Under the pieces are notes generated by a model that worked only from the letters and a program-made list of their open reading frames with translations, searched no databases and had not been told where the DNA came from. A program made the translations under genes and the position numbers. DNA of 64,000 nucleotides from Pseudomonadota bacterium. Lineage in GTDB: Bacteria > Pseudomonadota > Alphaproteobacteria > Micropepsales > Micropepsaceae. Position 1 is the stretch's first letter. Every line of letters starts with the position of its first letter. Below, piece by piece: positions 28,639 to 37,170 of this stretch. Location: assembly GCA_021804785.1 (NCBI GenBank), contig JAJZGY010000004.1, positions 35,457 to 99,456 on the forward strand. The letters run 5' to 3'.

Positions 28639-30162
28639 GTGGATGTAGGTGCCATTGCCCAGTCGACTACGCCCCGCGCGCCGGCGTTGGGCCGGGTGCG
28701 TGGTCCCGTTGCCATCGTGGATATTGGCTCGAACTCGGTGCGCCTTGTCACCTATGAAACGCTGCTGCGTACGGCGGCGATCCTGCATAATGAAAAGTCC
28801 ATTTGCGGCATTGGCCGCAACATGGTGTCAACTCACAGGCTGCACGATGGGGGTATTGCGATGGCCCTCGAGGCACTGTCGCGCTTCCGGCTGCTGGCTG
28901 ACTCCTTTGGCATCCGCCATCGCATTGCCGTGGCCACCGCGGCGGCCCGTGACGCCACCAACGGACCCCAATTCATCGCTGCCGCGCAGGCTGCCTGGGG
29001 CAGCCCCATTCGCGTCCTTTCCGGGGAGGAGGAAGCGCGGGTGGCAGCGGAGGGTGTGCTTGCTGGGATGCCCGACGCGACCGGTCTCGTTGGTGATCTG
29101 GGAGGTGGCAGTCTTGACATGGTGACGGTGGGAAGTGGTGCCACCGGCGCCGCCATGACCCTGCCGTTTGGCCCCCTGCGCCTGATGGACGCTGCCCGTC
29201 AGGATCCGGAGCGGGCACGCACGATTGTCGATGCGGGTCTTGAGCGTCTTGAGAGCCTGTCAGCGCTCAAGGGGCGCTCGTTTTATGCGGTTGGTGGTAC
29301 CTGGCGCGCCCTTGCCCGTGTCGACATGGATCGCGAAGCCTATCCGCTGCATGTGCTGCATCACTACACCATTCCTGCAGCCAGAGCCCTCAAACTGTGC
29401 CGGGCGTTGTCCGGGCTGTCGCGCAAGACCCTCGACAAGATGGGCGTGATCTCGCGGCGGCGCGCCGAAGCGCTGCCTTATGGGGCCGTGGTACTCGAGC
29501 GGTTGCTGCTCGCCACCGGGCTCAAGGAGGTGGTGATTTCGGCCTACGGCCTGCGGGAGGGTTTGCTGCACGGCGCGCTGTCGCGCGAGGAGCGCGAGAA
29601 GGATCCGCTGCTTGAGTTTTCCGCCGCCGCCAATCAGCGCATGAGCCGCGCGCCGGCTCATGCGGGCGAACTCTTTGCCTGGAGCCAGGGGTTGTTCGAG
29701 GGGGAAGGCGAGGCCAGCCATCGCCTGCGCCGCGCCGCCTGCGATTTTTCCGACATTGGCTGGCGCCGTCACCCCGATGATCGGGCGCTGGGCAGCTTTG
29801 AAGAAGTGCTGACCGCCCCCTTTGCCGGTGCCAGCCATCGCGATCGGGCGATCCTGGCCACCGCTGTGTTCCATCGCTACAAGGGTGATGATGACCTGCC
29901 ACTAGGCCGTGGTGCCCATGACCTGCTGACGGCGGAGGATCAGAACCTGGCGCGGCGTATGGGGCTGATCGCGCGGCTGGGCTTTGCCCTCTCGGGCTGC
30001 GCCAGCGGTGAACTTGCCCATTACCGCTTTAAACTGACGCCCGGACGCCTATTTTTGCAGGTACCGGCAAGTCGGCAGGCCGTGGTCTCGGACCCGGTAC
30101 CCAAGCGTCTGTCGGCACTGGCGGTCGCGTTTGGCCGCAAAGGCGAAATCAGCCTGCTCTGA
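28639..30162 (+). CDS. ppx: Exopolyphosphatase (Ppx/GppA family)
   Basis: Hydrolyses terminal phosphates of polyphosphate, and in some members pppGpp. 507 aa with the actin-like ATPase-fold motifs VAIVDIGSNSVRLV near the N-terminus, the GEEEARVAAEGV segment and DLGGGSLDMV; the C-terminal HD-like helical domain is present. The GTG start lies 3 bases after the ppk stop, so the genes are coupled. Whether it prefers polyphosphate or pppGpp cannot be told from sequence; the ppk partner favours polyphosphate. Confidence 0.93.
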   Translation: MDVGAIAQSTTPRAPALGRVRGPVAIVDIGSNSVRLVTYETLLRTAAILHNEKSICGIGRNMVSTHRLHDGGIAMALEALSRFRLLADSFGIRHRIAVATAAARDATNGPQFIAAAQAAWGSPIRVLSGEEEARVAAEGVLAGMPDATGLVGDLGGGSLDMVTVGSGATGAAMTLPFGPLRLMDAARQDPERARTIVDAGLERLESLSALKGRSFYAVGGTWRALARVDMDREAYPLHVLHHYTIPAARALKLCRALSGLSRKTLDKMGVISRRRAEALPYGAVVLERLLLATGLKEVVISAYGLREGLLHGALSREEREKDPLLEFSAAANQRMSRAPAHAGELFAWSQGLFEGEGEASHRLRRAACDFSDIGWRRHPDDRALGSFEEVLTAPFAGASHRDRAILATAVFHRYKGDDDLPLGRGAHDLLTAEDQNLARRMGLIARLGFALSGCASGELAHYRFKLTPGRLFLQVPASRQAVVSDPVPKRLSALAVAFGRKGEISLL

Positions 30163-30218
30163 TGGTGGACGGGGTCCCTGGCCGTGGGCGCGGGTCAATG
30201 CCTTGCACCTGCCACACA

Positions 30219-30251
30219 GAGGGTCTAAGCCCGACACTATCGAAGACCCTC
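30219..30251. repeat. Perfect 8-bp inverted repeat between ppx and tatA
   Basis: GAGGGTCT (30219-30226) and AGACCCTC (30244-30251) are exact reverse complements with a 17-base loop, placed 57 bases after the ppx stop and 23 before the tatA start. It could be a terminator for ppk-ppx (a weak T-rich stretch follows) or an operator for tat. Confidence 0.45.
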
Positions 30252-30274
30252 GATTGGGTTGTTAGGAGAAGACG

Positions 30275-30529
30275 ATGGATTGGTTCAGCATCCCGCATCT
30301 TTTGGTCCTAGCGCTTGTGGTGTTCATATTCTTTGGGCGCGGCCGGGTATCGGATCTGATGGGAGACGTGGCCAAGGGCATCAAGAACTTTCGTGAAGGT
30401 CTTAAGGACGACACGAATGAGGAACAGCGCCCAAGCCAGCCCCCTCCACGCGTCCTTGTCAGCGAACATCGCGAGCCGGAACGTGCGGAAGCGATGACGT
30501 CAGATTCTAAGGAAAAGGTTGGCCGCTAG
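30275..30529 (+). CDS. tatA: Sec-independent translocase subunit TatA
   Basis: Pore-forming subunit of the twin-arginine translocase for folded proteins. 84 aa: one N-terminal membrane helix (about 6-20), the hinge FGRGRV, an amphipathic helix ([17 protein letters not shown]) and a charged, proline-rich tail. AGGAGA precedes the ATG. It heads the tatABC operon; at least one protein of this window (the oligopeptidase B-like enzyme) carries a Tat signal and would be a client. Confidence 0.95.
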   Translation: MDWFSIPHLLVLALVVFIFFGRGRVSDLMGDVAKGIKNFREGLKDDTNEEQRPSQPPPRVLVSEHREPERAEAMTSDSKEKVGR

Positions 30530-30547
30530 CGCGGGGCAGGATGAGCC

Positions 30548-30991
30548 ATGTTTGACATTGGCTGGAGCGAGATCCTCCTCGTGCTCGTCGTTGCGCTCAT
30601 CGTGGTGGGGCCCAAGGACCTGCCGCGGCTGATACGCATGGTCGGACGGTGGGTGGGTCAGGCCCGTCGCATGGCCGACCAGTTTCGCACCGGCTTTGAT
30701 GAATTGACCCGCGAAACCGAACTTGATGAATTGCGCCGTGAAATTTCTGCCTTGCGCGGGAACAATCCGGTCAGTCGCTTCAAAGATGAAATCAATCGCT
30801 CCATTCAGCGCGCCGGAACACCTGCGGCCTCTGCCGTGACGGAGGCGCCGGGCGCAGAAAGCGGCAATGCGTCAGGCGCTGATGAGCATGACGCGTCGGC
30901 GCCGGTGCGCCCGGAGCCGGTCCTTGATGCGGGTTCTGAGGCGTCGCGTCACGAGCCGCCGGCTGCTGGCGTCACGCCGACGGGGTCCTAG
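30548..30991 (+). CDS. tatB: Sec-independent translocase subunit TatB
   Basis: Part of the TatBC receptor complex that binds twin-arginine signal peptides. 147 aa, beginning MFDIGWSEILLVLVVALIVVGP, diagnostic of TatB (acidic residue in the membrane segment, GPKDLP hinge), then an amphipathic helix and a long Ala/Glu/Pro-rich tail. It begins 18 bases after tatA and its stop directly abuts the tatC start. Confidence 0.95.
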   Translation: MFDIGWSEILLVLVVALIVVGPKDLPRLIRMVGRWVGQARRMADQFRTGFDELTRETELDELRREISALRGNNPVSRFKDEINRSIQRAGTPAASAVTEAPGAESGNASGADEHDASAPVRPEPVLDAGSEASRHEPPAAGVTPTGS

Positions 30992-31813
30992 GTGAGCGAG
31001 CGTACGGCCGAAGACGAAGCGGCGATGGAAGCGACCAAGGCGCCGCTCCTTGAGCATCTGGTCGAGCTGCGCAAGCGGCTCATCTATTCGCTCATAGCTT
31101 TTGCTGTGTGTTTTCTGGTCTGTTTTTATTTCGCGCCCGAGATCTACGGTTTTCTGACCAATCCACTGGCCAAGGTGCTGCAGGGGCGTCGCAACGACCA
31201 CCTCATCTACACCGCGCTTTATGAAACCTTCTTTACGTATGTGAAGGTTGGCATGTTTGGCGCGCTGTGTCTGTCCTTTCCGATCATTGCAAGCCAGCTG
31301 TGGCTGTTCATTGCCCCCGGGCTCTATCGCGATGAGCGCCGGGCGATCGTACCCTTCCTGTTTGCCACTCCGGTGCTCTTTCTTGCCGGAGCAAGCTTCG
31401 TCTTCTACGTGATGCTGCCGATCGCGATCCATTTCTTTGCCAGCTTTCAGACCTCCGGGCAGAGCAATGGCCTTGGCATCGAGCTTCTGGCCAAAGTCAG
31501 CGACTATCTTAATTTCGTCATGACCCTGATCTTCGCCTTTGGTCTGACCTTCCAGATGCCGGTGCTGCTTACGCTTCTGGGCCGGGTGGGGATCCTTCGG
31601 GCCAAGCAGCTGCGTGAGTTTCGTCGTTATGCCATCGTGGGCATTTTTGCGCTGGCAGCTGTGCTGACTCCGCCGGACGTCTTCAGCCAGATGAGCCTGG
31701 CGATCCCGCTGGTGTTTCTTTACGAGATCTCGATCTTCTTCGTCTGGCTGATTGAAAGGCAGCGCGGCGATGGCCAGGACGCCAAGCCTGACGCCAAGCC
31801 TGATGCCCCGTGA
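30992..31813 (+). CDS. tatC: Sec-independent translocase subunit TatC
   Basis: Six-helix inner-membrane core of the Tat receptor. 273 aa, with the N-terminal cytosolic motif LLEHLVELRKRLIYS and the conserved FLFATPVLFLAGASFVFY and LTPPDVFSQ segments. GTG start immediately after the tatB stop with no gap. The tail (GQDAKPDAKPDAP) is a short degenerate repeat. serS follows after 164 bases. Confidence 0.96.
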   Translation: MSERTAEDEAAMEATKAPLLEHLVELRKRLIYSLIAFAVCFLVCFYFAPEIYGFLTNPLAKVLQGRRNDHLIYTALYETFFTYVKVGMFGALCLSFPIIASQLWLFIAPGLYRDERRAIVPFLFATPVLFLAGASFVFYVMLPIAIHFFASFQTSGQSNGLGIELLAKVSDYLNFVMTLIFAFGLTFQMPVLLTLLGRVGILRAKQLREFRRYAIVGIFALAAVLTPPDVFSQMSLAIPLVFLYEISIFFVWLIERQRGDGQDAKPDAKPDAP

Positions 31814-31977
31814 GGGCGACGGCAAGCAACCTTCGCTACCATTGGGCTTTAGGGAGGGGGCTTGCCCGCCTCTGCGGGGTCGGAAGGACGCCGCGGACAG
31901 GTGATGCCATAAAAATTTTGCTTGTCGATGGGCCATTCGGCCAGCCATGAACGGAACAGCTCTAGGGACCTTTGCTC

Positions 31978-33375
31978 ATGCATGACATCAAGGCCATTCG
32001 TGAGGATGCCAGCGCCTTCATCGCCGGTCTCAACCGGCGCGGGCTCGACGGCGCCCCTATCGCGGCCGAGCTTCTCAGGCGCGATGCGGCGCTGCGCAAC
32101 CTCCTGATCGATCTGCAAGCCAAGCAGGCCCGGCGCAATGAGGCCTCCAAGGCCATCGGCAAGGCCAAGGCGACGCGCGATGAGAGCCAGGCAGTTGCCC
32201 TGATGGAGGAGGTGACAGGCCTCAAGGCTGCCATTCAAAGCGGTGAGGACGAAGAGCGCCGGCTCGAGGCCGAGCTGCGCGCCGAGCTTGCCAAGTGGCC
32301 CAACCTGCCGGCGCCAGAGGTGCCCGATGGTGCCGACGAAACGGCGAATATCTCCGTGGCCACGCGTGCCTTTGAGCCTCGCTGCACGCTTCCGGCAGCT
32401 GTTCTCGCCCAGCCGCGTGAGCATTTCGAACTCGGCGAGATGCTCGGTATGATGGATTTTGAGCGGGCGGCCAAAGTGTCTGGATCCCGCTTTGTCTATC
32501 TGCTGCGTCATCTGGCGCGGCTGGAGCGGGCTCTGGCCAATTTCATGCTCGATCTGCACACCGAGTGCTTTGGCTACAGCGAGACCTCGACCCCGCTGAT
32601 GGTTCGCGATGAAGCGATGTTCGGCACCGGTCAGCTGCCAAAATTCGCCGCGGATCTGTTTGGCACGGCGCGCGATGGTGCCCTGGCGGAGCATTATCGG
32701 GCACAGGGCCGGGCAGAGGCCGGTGGCGAGGATCCCGCACAGCTGCCTTTTCCAGCCGATTTGCGGCTTTGGCTGATCCCGACGGCGGAAGTCACGCTGA
32801 CCAATTATCTGAGCGGAGAGATCGTCGATGAAGCGATGTTGCCCTATCGGGTTACCGCCCACACGCCGTGCTTTCGTTCGGAAGCCGGCGCGGCTGGACG
32901 TGACACCCGCGGCATGATTCGCATGCACCAGTTTGCCAAGGTCGAACTGGTTTCAATCACCACCCCCGAACAATCCGCAGTCGAGCACGAGCGCATGACG
33001 GATGCCGCGCAGGAAGTGCTCAAACGTCTGGAGCTCAGACACCGGGTGGTCACGCTGTGCACCGGCGACATGGGGTTTGCGGCGACCAAGACCTACGACA
33101 TCGAAGTCTGGCTGGCTGGCCAGCAGCGCTATCGCGAGATTTCGTCCTGTTCCAATTGCGGAGATTTTCAGGCCCGTCGCATGAACCTGCGCTACCGTCC
33201 GGCGACAGCCAAGGCGACCCGCTTTGTCCATACGCTCAACGGTTCGGGTCTGGCGGTGGGCAGGACTCTCGTGGCCATTGTCGAGAATTATCAGAACGCC
33301 GATGGCTCCATCGAGATACCGACAGCCTTGAGACCCTATATGGGTTCTCTCGCGCGCATCGAGCGTGCGCAGTGA
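31978..33375 (+). CDS. serS: Seryl-tRNA synthetase
   Basis: Class II aminoacyl-tRNA synthetase charging tRNA-Ser (and tRNA-Sec where present). 465 aa: N-terminal coiled-coil arm (about 30-110), then the catalytic domain with motif 2 ([21 protein letters not shown]) and motif 3 ([19 protein letters not shown]). ATG at 31978 after AGGGA; a TTG two codons earlier is less likely. tatC-serS-surE order is common in alphaproteobacteria. The 164 bases upstream hold only a small GC hairpin (31865-31878). Confidence 0.97.
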   Translation: MHDIKAIREDASAFIAGLNRRGLDGAPIAAELLRRDAALRNLLIDLQAKQARRNEASKAIGKAKATRDESQAVALMEEVTGLKAAIQSGEDEERRLEAELRAELAKWPNLPAPEVPDGADETANISVATRAFEPRCTLPAAVLAQPREHFELGEMLGMMDFERAAKVSGSRFVYLLRHLARLERALANFMLDLHTECFGYSETSTPLMVRDEAMFGTGQLPKFAADLFGTARDGALAEHYRAQGRAEAGGEDPAQLPFPADLRLWLIPTAEVTLTNYLSGEIVDEAMLPYRVTAHTPCFRSEAGAAGRDTRGMIRMHQFAKVELVSITTPEQSAVEHERMTDAAQEVLKRLELRHRVVTLCTGDMGFAATKTYDIEVWLAGQQRYREISSCSNCGDFQARRMNLRYRPATAKATRFVHTLNGSGLAVGRTLVAIVENYQNADGSIEIPTALRPYMGSLARIERAQ

Positions 33376-33412
33376 CGCGCAACAGGTCACGGACAGCAAG
33401 CATGGGGAAGCG

Positions 33413-34183
33413 ATGCGCATTCTCGTAACCAATGACGATGGGATTCATGCGCCGGGTCTTAGGGTCGCAGAAGCTATCGCCCGCAGTCTCAGCGATGATG
33501 TCTGGGTGGTGGCGCCGGAGACTGAACAGTCCGGTGCCTCGCACTCCCTGACGCTGGCCGAGCCGCTACGTTTGCGCGAGGTGGGGCCAAGACATTTTGC
33601 GATTTCAGGCACGCCGACCGATTGCGTTTTGATGGCCTGCGCCGAGATCATCAAGGAGGGCAAACCGGACCTCGTGCTGTCGGGGGTCAACCGCGGTGCC
33701 AACCTCGCCGATGATGTCACCTATTCGGGGACCATTGCCGGTGCCATGGAAGGCACGGCTCTGGGCGTTGCTTCGATCGCTCTCAGCCAGGCGTTCGACA
33801 GCGAGCGGGGCACTGAGGTGCCCTGGCAATGCGCCGCGCATCATGGCCCGGGACTGGTGCGCAAGCTGCTCGAGCTCGACTGGCACGAACCGGGGCGTGT
33901 TCTTCTCAACGTCAATTTTCCGCCATGTGCCCCGGACGAGGTCAAAGGCGTGGTCATGGCCATGCAGGGCAAGCGCGATCTGCAGACCGCGATCATCGAC
34001 CGGCGCAACGACATGCGCGGCAATCCCTATTACTGGATCGGTTTTCGCCGCGTCCGCTCGCAGCCAGTGGAGGGCTCCGATCTGGCGGCGATGATGGCAG
34101 GGTGCATCGCAGTGACCCCCCTGCATCTCAATCTGACAGAAAACGCGGTGCTGGCGCGGTTGCGGCAGAGCTTCAAGGACTAG
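33413..34183 (+). CDS. surE: 5'/3'-nucleotidase SurE
   Basis: Metal-dependent survival nucleotidase acting on nucleoside monophosphates. 256 aa; the metal-binding start [15 protein letters not shown] is intact, followed by [25 protein letters not shown] and [25 protein letters not shown], all conserved. The ATG at 33413 after GGGGAAGCG is preferred over a longer frame that overlaps serS. pcm starts 2 bases after its stop. Confidence 0.96.
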   Translation: MRILVTNDDGIHAPGLRVAEAIARSLSDDVWVVAPETEQSGASHSLTLAEPLRLREVGPRHFAISGTPTDCVLMACAEIIKEGKPDLVLSGVNRGANLADDVTYSGTIAGAMEGTALGVASIALSQAFDSERGTEVPWQCAAHHGPGLVRKLLELDWHEPGRVLLNVNFPPCAPDEVKGVVMAMQGKRDLQTAIIDRRNDMRGNPYYWIGFRRVRSQPVEGSDLAAMMAGCIAVTPLHLNLTENAVLARLRQSFKD

Positions 34184-34185
34184 GG

Positions 34186-34887
34186 ATGGCCCAAAGCTCG
34201 CCAAATCTGCATGGCCGCGCCCAGCTGGTGATGGCTTTGCGCGGCAAGGGCATTACCAACCGGAGCATTCTCGAAGCCCTGGAAAAGGTACCGCGCGAAG
34301 ACTTCGTCGATGCCCTCTTTGAGGCGGAGGCCTACACCGACCGGGCGATTCCCATCGCCTGTGGCCAGACCATCAGCCAGCCCTTCGTTGTCGCCTATAT
34401 GAGTGAGGCCCTTGAAGTAGGACCGCGCATGCGGGTGCTCGAGATCGGCACCGGTTCGGGCTATCAGGCGGCCGTGCTGGCCCACCTGGCTGGCAGGGTC
34501 TACTCGATCGAGCGCCACCGCCCGCTCCTGGAAGTGGCCCGCAAACGACTCGAAAAGCTTAAACTGCACAACGTCGTGACCCGCCATGGCGACGGCTTTC
34601 TGGGCTGGAAGGAGCAGGCACCCTTCGATCGAATTATTTTGACTGCGGCCGTCGATGTGGTCCCTAAGTTATTGATTGATCAGCTGAAACCTGGTGGAAT
34701 TCTGATTGCGCCGATTGCCCCCCAAGAGGCACCAAGCCCTCCCGCGGAAAGTATTTATCAATCTTTAACCAAGATTATGCACAGCGAGCAGGGCCTTGTC
34801 GCAGAAAGCCTGATCAAGGTTTTGTTTGTGCCAATGGTAGAAGGACTGCCGCAGGAGACGCGTCATGGTATGGAGCGATCGCGCTAG
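34186..34887 (+). CDS. pcm: Protein-L-isoaspartate O-methyltransferase
   Basis: Repairs isoaspartyl residues in aged proteins using SAM. 233 aa with the PCMT motifs QTISQPFVVAYM and VLEIGTGSGYQAAVLA, then IILTAAVDVVPK (the family usually has TAA...P here). The ATG lies 2 bases after surE, and its last 23 bases overlap the nlpD-like gene; surE-pcm-nlpD is the same order as in E. coli. Confidence 0.95.
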   Translation: MAQSSPNLHGRAQLVMALRGKGITNRSILEALEKVPREDFVDALFEAEAYTDRAIPIACGQTISQPFVVAYMSEALEVGPRMRVLEIGTGSGYQAAVLAHLAGRVYSIERHRPLLEVARKRLEKLKLHNVVTRHGDGFLGWKEQAPFDRIILTAAVDVVPKLLIDQLKPGGILIAPIAPQEAPSPPAESIYQSLTKIMHSEQGLVAESLIKVLFVPMVEGLPQETRHGMERSR

Positions 34888-35860
34888 CACTCCCTCGCGA
34901 GGGCCACTGCGTCTTGCGGTGTTACTGGGTCTTGGTCTGTCGCTGACGGCCTGTGCCTCGTCTCCTCCCGGCAAAACGGCATTCTTCTGGCCAGTGGGTG
35001 CGAGCTATCGGGTGCGTGCGGGCGATACCCTGTCGCAGATCGCGAGTTCCTTTCAGGTGCCCTATTCCACACTGGCCGCTTACAACCGCATCCTGTCACC
35101 CAGCCGGATCTATCCGGGCGAGGTGCTGCGCATTCCGCCGGCAAACCATGCCGCCAGTACTCCGGTAGCGCCCACACTGAGGATGGCGGATGTGGTCCCG
35201 ACACCCCGCCCGCAGTGGCGTTTGGCTGCGGTGAGACGCTCCGCTCCGCCAGAGGCACACTTGTCAATTGCGCTCAAGCAGGCGGATTTCACGCCGCAAA
35301 GAGCCGCACCGGTCGTGCCGCCAGCCTCCCCCACCTCAACGCGGTTGGAACAGCGTGACGTCCTGCCGCGTCCACTCCTGCCTTTGGCTCTGGCGCCAAC
35401 GCCTGTGGCACAGGGTTCTGCCGTGCCACGACCGCTTCTGCCCGCCGCTACGCCGCGTACGGCGGATGGGGCGCCACGTTTCCTATGGCCGGTCTCGGGC
35501 AAGGTGATTGAAGCTTTTGGCGCCTTACCCAGTGGTGGGCGCAATGATGGCATCAATATCGCGACGCGCGAAGGCGCACCCATCCGGGCGGCAGCCTCCG
35601 GCACCGTCATCTATGCCGGTGACGGGCTCAAGGCCTATGGCAATCTCGTTCTTATCCGCCATCGCGATGGCTACATCACCGCCTATGCCCATGCCGAACG
35701 CCTGCTGGTGGCGCGCAATACCCATGTCGTGGCGGGTCAGGTGATCGGCTATGCCGGCAGAACCGGGGATTTAGAGGTGCCACAGTTGCATTTCGAGATC
35801 CGCCATGGCGTTACGCCGCTGAACCCTGCGCCACTCTTAATGGCCAGTGCTTCCAGCTGA
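34865..35860 (+). CDS. nlpD: NlpD-like LysM/degenerate-M23 lipoprotein
   Basis: Predicted outer-membrane lipoprotein of the divisome/envelope, 331 aa. The lipobox is LTAC (lipidated Cys at about residue 31), followed by a LysM domain (about 48-95, YRVRAGDTLSQIASSF), a Pro/Ala-rich linker, and a LytM/M23 domain (about 205-325). The usual zinc motif HxGxD is replaced by NDGINI, so the domain is probably not a peptidase; like NlpD/EnvC it may activate cell-wall amidases. Position after surE-pcm supports nlpD. Its end overlaps the convergent DUF815 gene by 24 bases. Confidence 0.85.
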   Translation: MVWSDRASTPSRGPLRLAVLLGLGLSLTACASSPPGKTAFFWPVGASYRVRAGDTLSQIASSFQVPYSTLAAYNRILSPSRIYPGEVLRIPPANHAASTPVAPTLRMADVVPTPRPQWRLAAVRRSAPPEAHLSIALKQADFTPQRAAPVVPPASPTSTRLEQRDVLPRPLLPLALAPTPVAQGSAVPRPLLPAATPRTADGAPRFLWPVSGKVIEAFGALPSGGRNDGINIATREGAPIRAAASGTVIYAGDGLKAYGNLVLIRHRDGYITAYAHAERLLVARNTHVVAGQVIGYAGRTGDLEVPQLHFEIRHGVTPLNPAPLLMASASS

Positions 35861-36724
35861 GGCTTCGAGTGTCTGGCCGAGTTCTCCGGCCAGATCCTGA
35901 ATAAACTGCCAGGCCACACGCCCCGAACGCCCGCCGCGCTGGGCGGCCCATGCGATGGCACGGGCCCGCAGTGCGGCCGCTGCGATCGGCAGCGCAAAAT
36001 AGCGCGCATAGGCCTCGACCATGGCGAGGTAATCGTCCTGCGAGGTGGCGTGAAAGCCCAGCCAAAGGCCAAAGCGGTCGGAGAGAGAGACCTTTTCCTC
36101 AACCGCTTCGGAGGGGTTGATGGCGGTCGAACGTTCATTGTCCAACATGTCGCGGGGCATGAGATGGCGGCGGTTCGAGGTTGCATAAAAGAGCACATTG
36201 GCGGGCCGTCCTTCGATGCCGCCCTCAAGGGCCGCCTTCAGCGATTTGTAGGCGGTGTCGTCAGTGTCGAAGGACAGATCATCACAAAAAAGCAGGAAGC
36301 GACGGGGGCTCTGCTTGATGAGGCGCAGCAGCAGCGGCAGCGCGGCGATGTCTTCGCGGTGAATCTCAATGAGGGCGAGCCGCGCTAGGCCGCTGCGCCC
36401 CTGATTGATCTCTGCATGTACGGCTTTGACCAGTGAGCTCTTGCCCATGCCGCGGGCGCCCCACAGCAGCGCATTGTTGGCCGGCAGGCCATCGGCAAAG
36501 CGCCGCGTGTTCTCGCTGAGGGTCAGGCGGGCATGGTCGATGCCCTTGAGCAGCTCGAGCGGTACCACTGCGACCCCGGCGACGGCGATCAGGCCGGGGG
36601 GTTCGAAGACGAAGGCGTCGCCGGCAAAGTCAAAGGACGGCGCCGGCGGCGGAGCCAGCCGCTCGAGGGCGGCCGCAATGCGGGCCAGAAGCTGGCCCAG
36701 TTCCAATTCCGCCTGTTCTGCCAT
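35837..36724 (-). CDS. DUF815 family ATP-binding protein
   Basis: AAA-type ATPase of the DUF815 family, 295 aa, function unknown. The P-loop reads LLWGARGMGKSSLVKAVHAE (about residues 85-104), with a Walker B-like LLFCDDLSFD and the sensor-region FYATSNRRHLM. An acidic/hydrophobic N-terminal helical part precedes it. It is divergent from yajC and convergent with the nlpD-like gene. Confidence 0.88.
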   Translation of the reverse strand: MAEQAELELGQLLARIAAALERLAPPPAPSFDFAGDAFVFEPPGLIAVAGVAVVPLELLKGIDHARLTLSENTRRFADGLPANNALLWGARGMGKSSLVKAVHAEINQGRSGLARLALIEIHREDIAALPLLLRLIKQSPRRFLLFCDDLSFDTDDTAYKSLKAALEGGIEGRPANVLFYATSNRRHLMPRDMLDNERSTAINPSEAVEEKVSLSDRFGLWLGFHATSQDDYLAMVEAYARYFALPIAAAALRARAIAWAAQRGGRSGRVAWQFIQDLAGELGQTLEASAGSTGH

Positions 36725-36749
36725 GAGATTAAGTCCTTGAAGGCGATTG

Positions 36750-36777
36750 TTGCATTGAGGGCGGCCGCCGCTATAGT
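36750..36777 (+). promoter_or_regulatory. Predicted sigma70 promoter of yajC-secD
   Basis: TTGCAT (36750-36755) and TATAGT (36772-36777) are separated by 16 bases and lie 57 bases upstream of the yajC ATG. The -10 context CTATAGTCCCC resembles the one in front of the DUF2066 gene. Confidence 0.55.
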
Positions 36778-36834
36778 CCCCCGCCTTACGGTCGCGTCCT
36801 GCGCCCGCCTAGCAGATTGTTCCCGGACCCGTCT

Positions 36835-37161
36835 ATGAACGACCAGTTATTCACTTCGATTTTGCCGCTGATAGCGGTTTTTGCGATCATGTATCTGCTG
36901 GTGATCCGTCCCCAGCAGCAAAAGATCAAGCAGCACCGCCAGATGGTGGACAATGTTCGGCGGGGCGATACCGTCGTGACCGCCGGCGGCATCGTCGGCA
37001 AGGTTGCCAAGGTTCCCCAGGCCGATGATCCGGAGATCACGGTAGAGATTGCCGAAGGGATCCAGGTCAAGGTGGTGCGCTCGACGCTTTCGGATGTGCG
37101 TGCCAAGGGCCAGCCGGTTGATCCAAATGCTGACAAGACCAAGGCAGAAAAGAAGGCTTGA
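36835..37161 (+). CDS. yajC: Preprotein translocase accessory subunit YajC
   Basis: Small single-helix inner-membrane protein of the Sec holo-translocon. 108 aa, with the family signature MYLLVIRPQQQKIKQHRQM, then the soluble DxVVTAGGIVGKV segment. The ATG at 36835 is preferred to a TTG six codons upstream. secD starts 9 bases after its stop. Confidence 0.95.
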   Translation: MNDQLFTSILPLIAVFAIMYLLVIRPQQQKIKQHRQMVDNVRRGDTVVTAGGIVGKVAKVPQADDPEITVEIAEGIQVKVVRSTLSDVRAKGQPVDPNADKTKAEKKA

Positions 37162-37170
37162 TCCGGAGCC

